The notes beneath the pieces were generated by a model. It had not been told where the DNA came from and searched no databases. It saw nothing but the letters and a program-made list of their open reading frames with translations. This document shows, piece by piece, positions 34,587-43,511 of a stretch of 63,485 nt of DNA; position 1 is the first letter of the stretch; the number at the start of each line of letters is the position of its first letter. Both the position numbers and the translations under genes were made by a program. The stretch is taken from contig JAUNHC010000032.1 of NCBI GenBank assembly GCA_030524175.1, positions 1 through 63,485 of the forward strand, given 5' to 3'. Source of the stretch: Eubacteriales bacterium (lineage in GTDB: Bacteria; Bacillota; Clostridia; Lachnospirales; Lachnospiraceae).

Positions 34587-35360
34587 CTATTTGGCAGATG
34601 TGTAGGGCGGGTCGGCAGGATAGCCGCCGGCGGCTTTTTGCATTGCCCGTTGCAGGGCATCTTTGGATGTTTTCCAGTCAGCATCTTTATAGCGGTAGTC
34701 GAATTTGTCGCAGAACCAGTCCAGATCGTCGTAGAGTCTTTTCATGTTATCTTTCATGAGGGGCAGGAATTCCTGGAAAAATTCTTTTTTTTCTTTATCG
34801 GAGAGGACACGGTCCCCTTCCTCCGCCAAATCTCCGAAGTGTGGGATGCAGAAGCCTTTGCTGCTGCGGAATAATTCTTTAAAGGAGGCATCTTTCCGGT
34901 ACATTTCAAAGAAAGTATCCAGGTAACGCTGATAAGTGTTTTTATAAAAGTTACATATATAACAGCTTTCTTCCTTGGTTTTTGTCCAGGCGCCAAGGGA
35001 GGTGCGGGAGGAAGTGTCTTTGGTTTTCTGTTTTTTAAGCTTATCCATAATAGAAGCACGGGAGGGGGCGAACATTTTGATCTGTTCATCCAGCTCTTTG
35101 TTAAGCTTCTGGAAGTGTGTTTTCATGATCAGACCGGAGCCAAGACGGTTGCCGTATTCATACATTTTCTTGTAATGTGTACGGCAAAAGCCATAGGAAT
35201 CAGTTTCGGCCCGTACATCGTCCTCCATATAAGAGGCGCCGGGCCCAAGGACGAAATCAAGAGTGTGTTCTTCCAGTTTTCTTTCTACAAAACAGAAGGG
35301 ACATTCATCTTCTGCCCGGAAAGCATCCATCAGAGGTATGGTATATAATTGTTCTTTCAT
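34587..35360 (-). CDS. DUF6062-family cysteine-rich protein
   Basis: A 257-residue soluble protein of a Firmicutes family of unknown function. Two matching halves each contain a CxxC and a GFC-x2-H motif: CPFC and GFCRTH in the first, CYIC and GFCIPH in the second, which suggests a duplicated metal- or haem-binding domain. GGGAG lies before the ATG. It stands upstream of, and in line with, the toxin-antitoxin operon, but that operon has its own promoter. I cannot give a function. Confidence 0.75.
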   Translation of the reverse strand: MKEQLYTIPLMDAFRAEDECPFCFVERKLEEHTLDFVLGPGASYMEDDVRAETDSYGFCRTHYKKMYEYGNRLGSGLIMKTHFQKLNKELDEQIKMFAPSRASIMDKLKKQKTKDTSSRTSLGAWTKTKEESCYICNFYKNTYQRYLDTFFEMYRKDASFKELFRSSKGFCIPHFGDLAEEGDRVLSDKEKKEFFQEFLPLMKDNMKRLYDDLDWFCDKFDYRYKDADWKTSKDALQRAMQKAAGGYPADPPYTSAK

Positions 35361-35540
35361 CTGTATTCTCCCTGTTCAATATGTTGTTTGCCGTCCAATA
35401 TTTAATAACGCCGGTATGAGGGCGGCGAATTTATGTATATCTCAAAAATATCGTTACGATTTTCGGCCATAAGGCTGCATATAATAACAGAATATCACAT
35501 TAATGTTAAAAAAGATAGTGCTAAGGGAAATGGAGCGTGG

Positions 35541-35700
35541 TATAATTGTTACTGTCCACTTCGTGGCCAGTAACACGCTTCGCGATGTACAGAAATTATG
35601 CATACTGCATAATTTCGCACGTTGTATGTCTCGGGATTTTCATGCATATATGCATGAAAACACCTCGCGGGATATTACCAGTGAAAAGTAACGTATAATT
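35541..35700. repeat. Palindromic intergenic element, copy 2 (MITE-like)
   Basis: A block of about 145-160 bp with imperfect terminal inverted repeats (GTTACTGTCCACT at 35548-35560 against GTTACTTTTCACT read backwards at 35692-35680). Inside are a 10-bp hairpin AAATTATGCA/TGCATAATTT (35593-35602, 35606-35615) and a perfect 24-bp palindrome at 35637-35660. Its right end matches the element at 3643-3672. It fills most of the 383-bp gap between the DUF6062 gene and the next; no gene is visible there. Confidence 0.7.
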
Positions 35701-35743
35701 GCTTTAGTAATTTACAAAAGAGAAGAAACAGAGGAGAAGTACC

Positions 35744-36085
35744 ATGATTGGGGAGATTTTGACAGGTATTCTGGGTGTTGGTTTTCTGACCGGCGCTGTG
35801 ATGCAGTTCCGCTGTAAAGGGCCTATCTGGTCCACGGAATATATTGCATCCACACCCAAGGAGAGGAAGAAGTTACGGACAAGGCAGGAATATTACTGGA
35901 CGGCGATCGCCTGTCTGTGGATAGGTCTGCTGTTTTTGCTGACACTCATTTACACGCTGACGGAAATCAAAGGGTTTCTGTACGCAGTGTTTGTATTGTC
36001 TGCATTTTTATTTCTTCACATTCTGTACGGGATATACAGGGCTGCGAAGAAAAGTACAATGAGAGAGCCAAAGGATAAGGAGTGA
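35744..36085 (+). CDS. Small membrane protein, DUF3784-like
   Basis: A 113-residue protein with three hydrophobic segments (about 2-20, 48-72, 76-96). The pattern GPIWSTEYIASTPKERKKL between the first and second segments recalls the DUF3784 group of small membrane proteins, but the match is from memory and weak. GAGGAG precedes the ATG. The next gene follows 6 bp later, so the two may be cotranscribed. No function can be given. Confidence 0.65.
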   Translation: MIGEILTGILGVGFLTGAVMQFRCKGPIWSTEYIASTPKERKKLRTRQEYYWTAIACLWIGLLFLLTLIYTLTEIKGFLYAVFVLSAFLFLHILYGIYRAAKKSTMREPKDKE

Positions 36086-36091
36086 TTCACT

Positions 36092-36562
36092 ATGGGAATT
36101 TCGCAGGTAAAAGAATTTTTTAAAGATCATGGAATAGAGGGACGGATTCTGGAATTTGAAGAGTCCTCTGCAACTGTAGAGCTTGCAGCTCAGGCTGTGG
36201 GATGCGAGCCTGCCAGGATTGCAAAATCTTTGTCTTTCAAGGTGGATGATAAGCCTGTGATCGTTGTGACGGCAGGAGATGCCAAGGTAGATAACGTGAA
36301 ATATAAAAATTTTTTCCACACAAAAGCTAAGATGCTATCCATGGAAGAGGTGCAGAATTTGATCGGACATGGTGTGGGCGGAGTGTGCCCTTTTGCTGTT
36401 AAGGATGGAGTCCAGGTTTATCTGGATGAATCCATGAAACGGTTTGACACTGTGTTTCCGGCTGCGGGAAGCAGCAACAGTGCCGTTGAACTGACTCTTG
36501 ATGAACTGGAGAAATATTCAGGAAGCCTGGGCTGGGTGGATGTGTGCAAAAACTGGAATTGA
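36092..36562 (+). CDS. YbaK/EbsC-family aminoacyl-tRNA deacylase-like protein
   Basis: A 156-residue single-domain protein of the YbaK/ProX editing family. Conserved parts include the catalytic-lysine region RIAKSLSFK, VVTAGDAKVD and the GVGGVCPFAV loop. Family members hydrolyse mischarged tRNAs such as Cys-tRNA(Pro) in the cytoplasm. It is preceded by AAGGAG and followed by a strong bidirectional terminator. Confidence 0.9.
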   Translation: MGISQVKEFFKDHGIEGRILEFEESSATVELAAQAVGCEPARIAKSLSFKVDDKPVIVVTAGDAKVDNVKYKNFFHTKAKMLSMEEVQNLIGHGVGGVCPFAVKDGVQVYLDESMKRFDTVFPAAGSSNSAVELTLDELEKYSGSLGWVDVCKNWN

Positions 36563-36587
36563 ACAGCCGGTAGAATAAAAGAAAAAG

Positions 36588-36625
36588 GCGGTGCAGACAA
36601 TGGCGGGATGTCATGTCTGCACCGC
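36588..36625. terminator. Bidirectional terminator between the YbaK-like gene and aroE
   Basis: GCGGTGCAGACA (36588-36599) pairs with TGTCTGCACCGC (36614-36625). The stem is flanked by AAAAA on the left and TTTTT on the right, so it works in both directions for the two converging genes. Confidence 0.9.
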
Positions 36626-36668
36626 TTTTTAGCGGCAGTTCAGGCTGGCCTGAACGGTTACACATTTG

Positions 36669-37526
36669 TCAGTTTTCTTCAAATTCTTTTTTTAAGGCGT
36701 TGTACATCACATCATAAGGCGCCTCTGTGTCTGTCCAGAGTGTGAAGTTCAGGGCGGCCTGATTCACCAGCATTCCCAGTCCGTTGATGGTCTTGGCCCC
36801 TCTTTTTGCCGCTTCCTTCAGGAAAGGAGTATCCGGCGGGTTAAACACCACATCGCTTGCAGCCATATCCGGCGTGATACTGTCGAAGTCAAGGTCAGGA
36901 ATTCCCTTCACATCCGGTGCCAGGCCGATATTGGTAGCCTGGATCAGGATGTCTGTGTCCTTGGGAATGGAAAAGCTGCCTGTCCAGGGGAGAAAATCGG
37001 CAGATGCAGGAGTTTTTTCAAGGATTAAAGCAGCAAGCTCCCTGCCCTTTTCCGGGGTTCTGTTTACCACATGGATATGTTTTGCTCCTGCAAGTGCACA
37101 TTCCACAGCGATGGCTCTGGCAGCGCCGCCGGCTCCGAGAATGGTTATCACCTTGTCCTGCGGGGATGCCTGGTTATCCATGAGCGCTTTGAGGAAACCT
37201 TTCCCGTCAGTGTTTTCACCATATAGCCTGCCGTCCTTTTGGATGACCGTGTTTACAGCGCCTATAATGGACGCTGCCTTGGAAAGCTCATCCAGAAGGG
37301 GAAGAACTTTTACCTTGTGAGGCATAGTCAGGTTGATCCCTTTCATATGTAAGGCCCGTACCGCAGCCATGGCCGATTCCAGCTCTCCGTCAGTGATACG
37401 GATGGTGAGATAACGGTAATTCAGCCCTGCAGCCTGGAAACCTGCCTCCTCCACTACACCTGTGGGGTTGTCGTCCACCGGGTCACCGAAGACACCGGTA
37501 AGTTCCGCGCGATAATTTTTGCTCAT
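36669..37526 (-). CDS. aroE: Shikimate dehydrogenase
   Basis: A 285-residue NADP-dependent enzyme that reduces 3-dehydroshikimate to shikimate in aromatic amino acid synthesis. The substrate-binding motif NLTMPHK contains the catalytic lysine, and the dinucleotide fold shows GAGGAARAIA. The strong AAGGAGGAC site fixes the start. It is not clustered with other aro genes. A quinate/shikimate dehydrogenase is the only close alternative. Confidence 0.93.
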   Translation of the reverse strand: MSKNYRAELTGVFGDPVDDNPTGVVEEAGFQAAGLNYRYLTIRITDGELESAMAAVRALHMKGINLTMPHKVKVLPLLDELSKAASIIGAVNTVIQKDGRLYGENTDGKGFLKALMDNQASPQDKVITILGAGGAARAIAVECALAGAKHIHVVNRTPEKGRELAALILEKTPASADFLPWTGSFSIPKDTDILIQATNIGLAPDVKGIPDLDFDSITPDMAASDVVFNPPDTPFLKEAAKRGAKTINGLGMLVNQAALNFTLWTDTEAPYDVMYNALKKEFEEN

Positions 37527-37547
37527 ATGTAGTCCTCCTTATATAGA

Positions 37548-37581
37548 AAAAGGCACAGAACTCTATGCATCTGTGCCTTTT
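37548..37581 (-). terminator. Terminator after nagB
   Basis: AAAAGGCACAGA (37548-37559) pairs with TCTGTGCCTTTT (37570-37581); on the minus strand the stem ends in a T-run. It separates nagB from the aroE gene that follows. Confidence 0.85.
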
Positions 37582-37640
37582 TAAACAGGGCCGGCAATAG
37601 GATCTGTGGCAGATCCCCATTATATGCAGCCCGGTTCTAT

Positions 37641-38372
37641 TTATAAATCAGTTTTTGATAAAGCAGCTTCGTCTGCCACGATAATAGCATTTGAGTGGAA
37701 CTGCAGGATAGAAGCAGGAACCTGAGGAGTTACAGGACCGTTGATCACCTGGTTGAGGATTTCTGCTTTATCCTCACCGCTTACGATCACAAGTACGGTT
37801 TTTGCGCGCATGATCGTGCCTACACCCATGGTGTACGCCTGACGGGGAACATCTGCCTCACTGGCAAAGAAACGCTTGTTTGCCTGAATAGTAACTTCGG
37901 TCAGGTCAACACAGTGTGTTTCGTCTGCGAAATGGTCAGCCGGTTCATTGAAGCCGATATGACCGTCATGTCCCAGACCCAGAAGCTGCAGATCAGCGGG
38001 ACCTGCCTTGTGAAGTGTTTCGTTGTAAGCAGCACAGGCTTCGTCACTGTCTGCCACAGTGCCGTCGGGAACATAAGTATGTTCCATAGGGATATTGATC
38101 CTGCTGAACAGATGCTTGTTCATAAAGTAACGGTAGCTCTGGTCATTGGAAGCATCCAGGCCCTTGTATTCATCCAGATTAACGGTAGTTACCTGAGAGA
38201 AATCCAGGTCGCCGCTCTCATACATGGCAGTCAGATTGTCATAAGTGCCGATAGGGGAAGAGCCTGTGGCAAGTCCGAGAACACAGTCAGGTTTCATGAT
38301 CACCTGGGCTGCGATAATGTTGGCTGCTTTACGGCTAAGCTCCTCATAATTTTTAACTTTGTAGATTTTCAT
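37641..38372 (-). CDS. nagB: Glucosamine-6-phosphate deaminase
   Basis: A 243-residue cytosolic enzyme that turns glucosamine-6-phosphate into fructose-6-phosphate and ammonia. Motifs include LGLATGSSPIGTY, VNLDEYKGL and LLGLGHDGHIGFNEP, with the catalytic D and H. The ATG is set by AGGAGAGG. It lies 53 bp after an AraC gene, at the edge of the galactosyl-HexNAc phosphorylase locus, where it can drain the hexosamine released there. No nagA is present in the window. Confidence 0.96.
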   Translation of the reverse strand: MKIYKVKNYEELSRKAANIIAAQVIMKPDCVLGLATGSSPIGTYDNLTAMYESGDLDFSQVTTVNLDEYKGLDASNDQSYRYFMNKHLFSRINIPMEHTYVPDGTVADSDEACAAYNETLHKAGPADLQLLGLGHDGHIGFNEPADHFADETHCVDLTEVTIQANKRFFASEADVPRQAYTMGVGTIMRAKTVLVIVSGEDKAEILNQVINGPVTPQVPASILQFHSNAIIVADEAALSKTDL

Positions 38373-38425
38373 AATTCTTTCCTCTCCTTTATATAAATAA
38401 AATATTTGAATCACCAGTGTAAGGA

Positions 38426-39322
38426 TCAACTCTCACGCTCAGAAAGCGCTTTAATTGAAGATGCGTACTCCGAGGGTGTCATGCCGGAAATCTTTTTGAA
38501 CTGTCTTGAAAAATAGTGTATGGAGGAATAACCAAGAAAATCCGAAATTTGTGTAAAATTCATTTGATTTTCCCGGATAAGCTGTTTGGCAAACTCTATT
38601 TTCATCTGTGAGAAAAAGTCTATTACTCCGCAGTGATGATGGTCACGGAACATTTTCTGAAGCTGGGAACGGCCGATGAGATTGTCATGGCAGATGTCCT
38701 CAATGGATACATATTCCCTGATATGCTCTTCCAGATAGAATAAAATCTTATTATATGTAGCGGAATTGTTTTTGAAGTTTGCAAACTTGCCAAGGGGCAT
38801 TGACAGCTGCGGAACTGTATTGCGGCGTATCATATAAATTAAAATCTGCTCCAGATAAAGCCGGATAAGCTGCTGTGAGCCGAATAGGGAATCCTGGCGT
38901 TTTTCCATTTTTTCCATATAGGGGTCATCCAGCGGAGATGCGATACACCGCCGCGCTTCTGCGATCAGCAGGCCCATCAGATTACGCTCTGTATCTGAAA
39001 TATTTAAGATACGGTTTTCAAAAAATTTCATACAGGGGGAATTACAGCCAAAGGAAACCACTACTATATTTGGGGCGCTTTTTCCTATTGCGGACAAGGT
39101 GTGGAACTCATTGGGTTTGTGGAAAATAACCTGTCCTCGGTTCAGTACGTGGGAACCGCTGTCTGTCTGCACCTCCGCATTTCCTTTATCAACACATTGG
39201 AATTCCCAGAAATTGTGACGCTCTCCTTCAAAATGAAAATCACTGCGGTACTCAAAATAATGTACTGTGTAGATGTTCTCTACGTGGATCTCATTCTCCA
39301 GGTAAATACTTTCGTACGCCAT
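38426..39322 (-). CDS. AraC-family regulator with N-terminal cupin domain
   Basis: A 298-residue regulator: a cupin-type sugar-sensing domain (HNFWEFQCVDKGNAEV, HKPNEFHTL), a helical linker, and a double helix-turn-helix at the C-terminus (FTQISDFLGYSSIHYFSRQFKK, cited here as FTQISDFLGYSS and HYFSRQFKKISGMTPSEYA). The second ATG at 39322 is preferred since the first overlaps the AGGAGG site. It is divergent from the first GH112 gene and upstream of nagB, so it probably activates both in response to a host glycan sugar. Confidence 0.9.
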   Translation of the reverse strand: MAYESIYLENEIHVENIYTVHYFEYRSDFHFEGERHNFWEFQCVDKGNAEVQTDSGSHVLNRGQVIFHKPNEFHTLSAIGKSAPNIVVVSFGCNSPCMKFFENRILNISDTERNLMGLLIAEARRCIASPLDDPYMEKMEKRQDSLFGSQQLIRLYLEQILIYMIRRNTVPQLSMPLGKFANFKNNSATYNKILFYLEEHIREYVSIEDICHDNLIGRSQLQKMFRDHHHCGVIDFFSQMKIEFAKQLIRENQMNFTQISDFLGYSSIHYFSRQFKKISGMTPSEYASSIKALSERES

Positions 39323-39480
39323 TTCCTGCATCCTCCTTTCGTCTATTTGACCGGGGGCCGTGATGCTATCCTATGGATTTCTGCATTCAAGGGTACCCTA
39401 TTAGTATAACGTAATCAAAGAAAAAAAACTAGGTATTTAGAGTAAAATATCTAAAAATATAAAGTCCATACCAATATCTG

Positions 39481-39527
39481 TTGTGTAAATGGATAAAAAA
39501 AAACTACGATTGTGTAATGTCTTGTAC
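39481..39527 (+). promoter_or_regulatory. TTGTGYAA boxes upstream of the first GH112 gene
   Basis: TTGTGTAAATGGATAAAA begins at 39481, TTGTGTAATG at 39510 and TTGTAC at 39522. A -10-like TATACT follows at about 39551 with no good -35 box, as expected for an activator-dependent promoter. The same box recurs before both solute-binding-protein genes. The regulator is inferred to be one of the local AraC proteins. Confidence 0.45.
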
Positions 39528-39614
39528 GGCACAAATAGAGTATACTGTAGTCAATGGAGAGAAAACCAGATAAAAAAAGTTATTATTGAGAGAGATTGCA
39601 GAGGAGGAATAGCA

Positions 39615-41777
39615 ATGGCAAAGACCAAAGGACGAGTTACCCTTCCAAGTGAATCCAATTTCCTGAATGAGACAAAGGAGATGCTGGACAGATGGGGAGC
39701 AGATGCCCTCAGAGACAGTGACGGTACAAAATTAGACGACGATATCAAAGCATTGGATGCGAAAATTTATACTACATATTTTGTGGCAAGAGGACATAAT
39801 GAATTTGCGGAAAAGCATATGGAGGAATGCCAGCAGCTCTATTTAATGTCAAAGCATAACACTGCTGTTGACAGTGAACTGTCCATTTCTTTTATGGATG
39901 GATATTACCAGGAGCAGGTGGTTCCTGATTACCTTCATGACCCGAAGAAATGGTGGGAGGTGATGGACAGGACTGCCGGGGAGATTGTTCCGGCTGACGC
40001 CTGGGAGCTTGACACCGAGAAACATCAGGTGGTGGTAAAGAATGCCAGCCCGTTCCACGACTATACAGTTTCTTTCCTTGTGTACGCTGTGTGGGACCCT
40101 ACACAGATGTACAATCATATCACAAACAACTGGGGAGATAAGCCTCATGAAATCCCCTTCGATGTGCGCCAGGCAGCTTCAGGGGAATTTGCCAGAGAAT
40201 ACCTGATCCAGTGGCTGAAGGATAACCCCTCCACGGATATTGTACGTTTTACCACATTTTTCTATCATTTCACCCTGGTGTTCAACAGCAAGGCAAAGGA
40301 GAAATTTGTAGACTGGTTCGGATACGGCGCAACGGTATCTGTCAAAGCATTGGAAGAGTTTGAGAAAGAATACGGCTATGCCCTCCGTCCTGAAGATATT
40401 GTGGACAACGGCTACTATAATTCCACCTTCCGCGTTCCTACTAAGGCATATCTGGACTATATGGATTTCATCCAGAGATTTGTTGCCAAAAAAGCAAAAG
40501 AGCTGGTGGAGATTGTCCATGATGCAGGCCGTGAAGCTATGATGTTTCTTGGGGACAACTGGATCGGGACAGAGCCTTACGGCAAATATTTCGGAGAGAT
40601 CGGTCTTGACGCTGTGGTGGGAAGTGTAGGCGGAGGAGTGAGTCTGCGCCTTATTTCAGAGATTCCTCATGTGAAATATACAGAGGGACGTTTCCTGCCT
40701 TATTTCTTCCCGGATACTTTCTATGAGGGAAACGACCCGGTTCCTGAAGCTATGAAGAACTGGGTGACAGCCAGAAGAGCCATTATGCGTAAGCCTGTTG
40801 ACCGTATCGGCTATGGGGGATATTTAAGCCTGGCTTATAAATTCCCCAAATTTGTAGATTACATTGAGAGTGTGACAGACGAGTTCCGTCTTATTTATGA
40901 TAATATTAAAGGAATCAAGCCATACAACGGGCTGAAGGTTGCGGTACTTAATTCCTGGGGATCCTTACGTTCCTGGCAGGCATATATGGTAGCCCATGAG
41001 CTGTGGTACAAGCAGTGTTATTCTTATATGGGAGTTATGGAAGCTTTAAGCGGAGCTGCCATTGATGTAAGCTTCTTAAGCTTCCGTGAAGTAAAAGAAA
41101 AGGGCATTCCGGAGGATGTGGATGTGATCATCAATGCAGGAGATGCCATGACTGCTTTCTCAGGCGGGGAAGAGTGGGCTGATCCTTCCGTGGTTTCCAA
41201 AATCCGCAGCTGGATATACAATGGGGGAGGTTTCCTGGGCGTGGGCGAGCCAAGTGCTTATCACACAGGCGGACGTTTCTTCCAGCTTGCAGATGTTCTG
41301 GGAGTTGACAAGGAATTAGGCTTTACCTTGTCCACAGACAAATATTTCACACAGGTGAAAGAAGGACATTTTATTGCAGAGGACCGTACAACTCCATATG
41401 ATTTCGGCGAGGGCATGAAGAACGTTTATGCACTTGGAGAGGATACGGAGATTGTGGAATTCTCAAACGGAGAGGTGCATATTGCTTCTCACAGCTATGG
41501 AAAAGGATGCGGTGTGTATATTGCAGGTCTTCCGTACAGCTTTGAGAATACAAGACTGCTTCTGCGGGCTCTTTACTATGCAGCGGGCAAGAAGGAAAAT
41601 CTGAAGAGATGGTTTGCCCAGAACATAAACTGTGAGGTCCATGCTTATCCTGAAGCAGGCAAATACGCTATTCTCAACAATACCTCAGAACCTCAGAAGA
41701 CAGTAGTATATGACGGAGAGGGCAGGACCCAGGAATATGAAATGAATCCGGGAGAAATTATCTGGAAGGAAATATAA
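39615..41777 (+). CDS. lnpA: 1,3-beta-galactosyl-N-acetylhexosamine phosphorylase (GH112), copy 1
   Basis: A 720-residue cytosolic enzyme that splits lacto-N-biose or galacto-N-biose with phosphate into galactose-1-phosphate and GlcNAc or GalNAc. It starts GRVTLPSESNF and carries the GH112 blocks MFLGDNWIGTEPYGKYF and EGRFLPYFFPDTFYEGNDP, close to what I recall of the Bifidobacterium enzyme. D314 in GDNWIGTEP is at the place of the general acid reported at Asp313 there. The ATG follows GAGGAGGAAT; the in-frame extension upstream is leader. Gap to the maturase gene is 5 bp, so they are cotranscribed. Confidence 0.93.
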   Translation: MAKTKGRVTLPSESNFLNETKEMLDRWGADALRDSDGTKLDDDIKALDAKIYTTYFVARGHNEFAEKHMEECQQLYLMSKHNTAVDSELSISFMDGYYQEQVVPDYLHDPKKWWEVMDRTAGEIVPADAWELDTEKHQVVVKNASPFHDYTVSFLVYAVWDPTQMYNHITNNWGDKPHEIPFDVRQAASGEFAREYLIQWLKDNPSTDIVRFTTFFYHFTLVFNSKAKEKFVDWFGYGATVSVKALEEFEKEYGYALRPEDIVDNGYYNSTFRVPTKAYLDYMDFIQRFVAKKAKELVEIVHDAGREAMMFLGDNWIGTEPYGKYFGEIGLDAVVGSVGGGVSLRLISEIPHVKYTEGRFLPYFFPDTFYEGNDPVPEAMKNWVTARRAIMRKPVDRIGYGGYLSLAYKFPKFVDYIESVTDEFRLIYDNIKGIKPYNGLKVAVLNSWGSLRSWQAYMVAHELWYKQCYSYMGVMEALSGAAIDVSFLSFREVKEKGIPEDVDVIINAGDAMTAFSGGEEWADPSVVSKIRSWIYNGGGFLGVGEPSAYHTGGRFFQLADVLGVDKELGFTLSTDKYFTQVKEGHFIAEDRTTPYDFGEGMKNVYALGEDTEIVEFSNGEVHIASHSYGKGCGVYIAGLPYSFENTRLLLRALYYAAGKKENLKRWFAQNINCEVHAYPEAGKYAILNNTSEPQKTVVYDGEGRTQEYEMNPGEIIWKEI

Positions 41778-41782
41778 AATAA

Positions 41783-42922
41783 ATGAAAAAGGAATTACAG
41801 CTTTTGCTGAAGCCGGTGTCTTCGGAATGCAACATGGACTGTGCATACTGCTTTTATCGTGATGAGGCCATGCACCGGGAAGTTCCTTCTTATGGAAAAA
41901 TGACACAGGAAATCATGGAGACTGTAGTGTTTCAGGCACTGCAGTCTGCAGATTCCTGTGTTTTTGGATTTCAGGGAGGGGAACCAACCCTTGCAGGCCT
42001 TGATTTTTACAAAGCTTTTGCTGAGGAGGTAAAACGGCGGAAGAAGCCCGGGCAGCAGGTGTCCTGGACATTACAGACAAACGGACTTATTTTAGATGAA
42101 GAATGGGGCAGGTTTTTAAAGGAGCATGATTTCCTGGTGGGAATCTCCCTGGACGGCAGCCGCGAACTCCATGATTTTAACAGAAAAGATATGGCCGGCA
42201 AGGGAACCTACGGGAGAGTGCTGAAGAATGCCCGGATGCTTCTTAGGATGGGGGTTCCGGTAAATATTCTGTGCGTGCTTACGAAGCAGAGCGCCAGGAG
42301 GATCCGTTCAGTGTACCAGGGATTGAAAAAGCAGGGATTTTTTTACCAGCAGTATATTCCTTGTCTGGAGTCTTTGGACGGAGATGAGAAGGGGGCTGCT
42401 TGTACATTGGATGCCCCTCACTATGCAGAGGCATTAAAAACTTTATTTGACCTTTGGTTTGAGGACAGGATAAAGGGGGAGCCGGTATTTATAAGAGAGA
42501 TAGATAATTGGTTCCATGTACTTAAGGGCAATACACCGGAAGCTTGTGCCATGTATGGAAAATGTACCATGCAGAATGTGGTGGAGGCCAATGGGGACGT
42601 ATATCCCTGTGATTTTTATGTGCTTGACGGTTATTGTATGGGAAATGTTAAAGACTATGGCTTTTGGGAGTTTAAAGGCATGTCAGAGACGGGGGAAAGC
42701 ACCTGGGGAGAGAAAGGAGAAAATTGGAAACAGTTTTTCAGAGACTCCCAGGTCAGGGATGATCGATGTCCAAATTGCAGGTGGTATCCTCTATGCCGGG
42801 GCGGGTGCCGCAAAGACTGCACGATTACAGGGGAAACTACAGAAAACCGCTATTGCGGAGCTTACCGGGAGTTTTTCGCCTATGCCATAGAGAGAATGGA
42901 ATGGCTTGCTGCAAGAGAATAG
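41783..42922 (+). CDS. Anaerobic sulfatase-maturating enzyme (radical SAM)
   Basis: A 379-residue radical SAM/SPASM enzyme. The SAM cluster is C16-x3-C20-x2-C23 (CNMDCAYCFY), followed by FGFQGGEPTL. The SPASM part has CAMYGKCTMQN, YPCDFYV and CPNCRWYPLCRGGCRKDC, which bind two more iron-sulfur clusters. These enzymes oxidise the active-site Cys or Ser of sulfatases to formylglycine without oxygen. The one sulfatase in the window, encoded convergently at 44116-45579, is the obvious client. It is cotranscribed with the first GH112 phosphorylase, tying sulfatase activation to galactosyl-HexNAc catabolism. Confidence 0.92.
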   Translation: MKKELQLLLKPVSSECNMDCAYCFYRDEAMHREVPSYGKMTQEIMETVVFQALQSADSCVFGFQGGEPTLAGLDFYKAFAEEVKRRKKPGQQVSWTLQTNGLILDEEWGRFLKEHDFLVGISLDGSRELHDFNRKDMAGKGTYGRVLKNARMLLRMGVPVNILCVLTKQSARRIRSVYQGLKKQGFFYQQYIPCLESLDGDEKGAACTLDAPHYAEALKTLFDLWFEDRIKGEPVFIREIDNWFHVLKGNTPEACAMYGKCTMQNVVEANGDVYPCDFYVLDGYCMGNVKDYGFWEFKGMSETGESTWGEKGENWKQFFRDSQVRDDRCPNCRWYPLCRGGCRKDCTITGETTENRYCGAYREFFAYAIERMEWLAARE

Positions 42923-42938
42923 GAGGGGGATACCCCTC

Positions 42939-43511
42939 CTATACTTTACCCATTATCGCATAAATAACAGTTCCCACGATCCCGGAACCAAAGATAATGG
43001 GAATGGGCCCTAGCTTAAATTTCCGCAGAAGGAACAGGCTTACACAGAAGAGGATCCCTTCCACTACACGGAAATCAGTAAGTTTCAGATCAAACAGAGA
43101 GGCATTGAACAAGGCCAGAAGCAGCAGGGAAAGCCCTGCAGATGCGATCATGGCAACAATGGCCGGTCTGAGTCCTGTAAGGATTCCCTGCATGGTGCGC
43201 AGGCTTCTGTACTTCATGTAAAGAAAGGACAGTATCAGGACGATGATAAAAGACGGCATGATACATCCAAGGGTACATATGATTGCCCCCGGAAGACCTG
43301 CGATATGCTGGCCCACAAAGGTTGCGCTGTTTACGGCAATGGGCCCAGGGGTCATTTCTGCTATGGTGATGAGATCAGCAAACTGGCTCATTTCCAGCCA
43401 GTGGTGTGCTTCCACGATCTGGCTCTGGATGAGCGGCACTGCCGCATATCCCCCGCCGAAGCTGAACAGGCCTACTTGAAAAAATGCAATAAATAACCGG
43501 AGATAAATCAT
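42939..43511 (-). CDS. ChrA-family transporter subunit (second half)
   Basis: A 190-residue membrane protein with about five or six segments and the CHR signature FFQVGLFSFGGGYAAVPLI and EMTPGPIAVNSATFVG. It is one half of a split ChrA; the partner gene is directly upstream and overlaps by four bases (ATGA). The start is fixed by GGAGGGAAAAGC. CHR proteins move chromate, with sulfate as the likely natural ion. As the last gene of a sulfatase operon it may export released sulfate. Confidence 0.88.
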   Translation of the reverse strand: MIYLRLFIAFFQVGLFSFGGGYAAVPLIQSQIVEAHHWLEMSQFADLITIAEMTPGPIAVNSATFVGQHIAGLPGAIICTLGCIMPSFIIVLILSFLYMKYRSLRTMQGILTGLRPAIVAMIASAGLSLLLLALFNASLFDLKLTDFRVVEGILFCVSLFLLRKFKLGPIPIIFGSGIVGTVIYAIMGKV

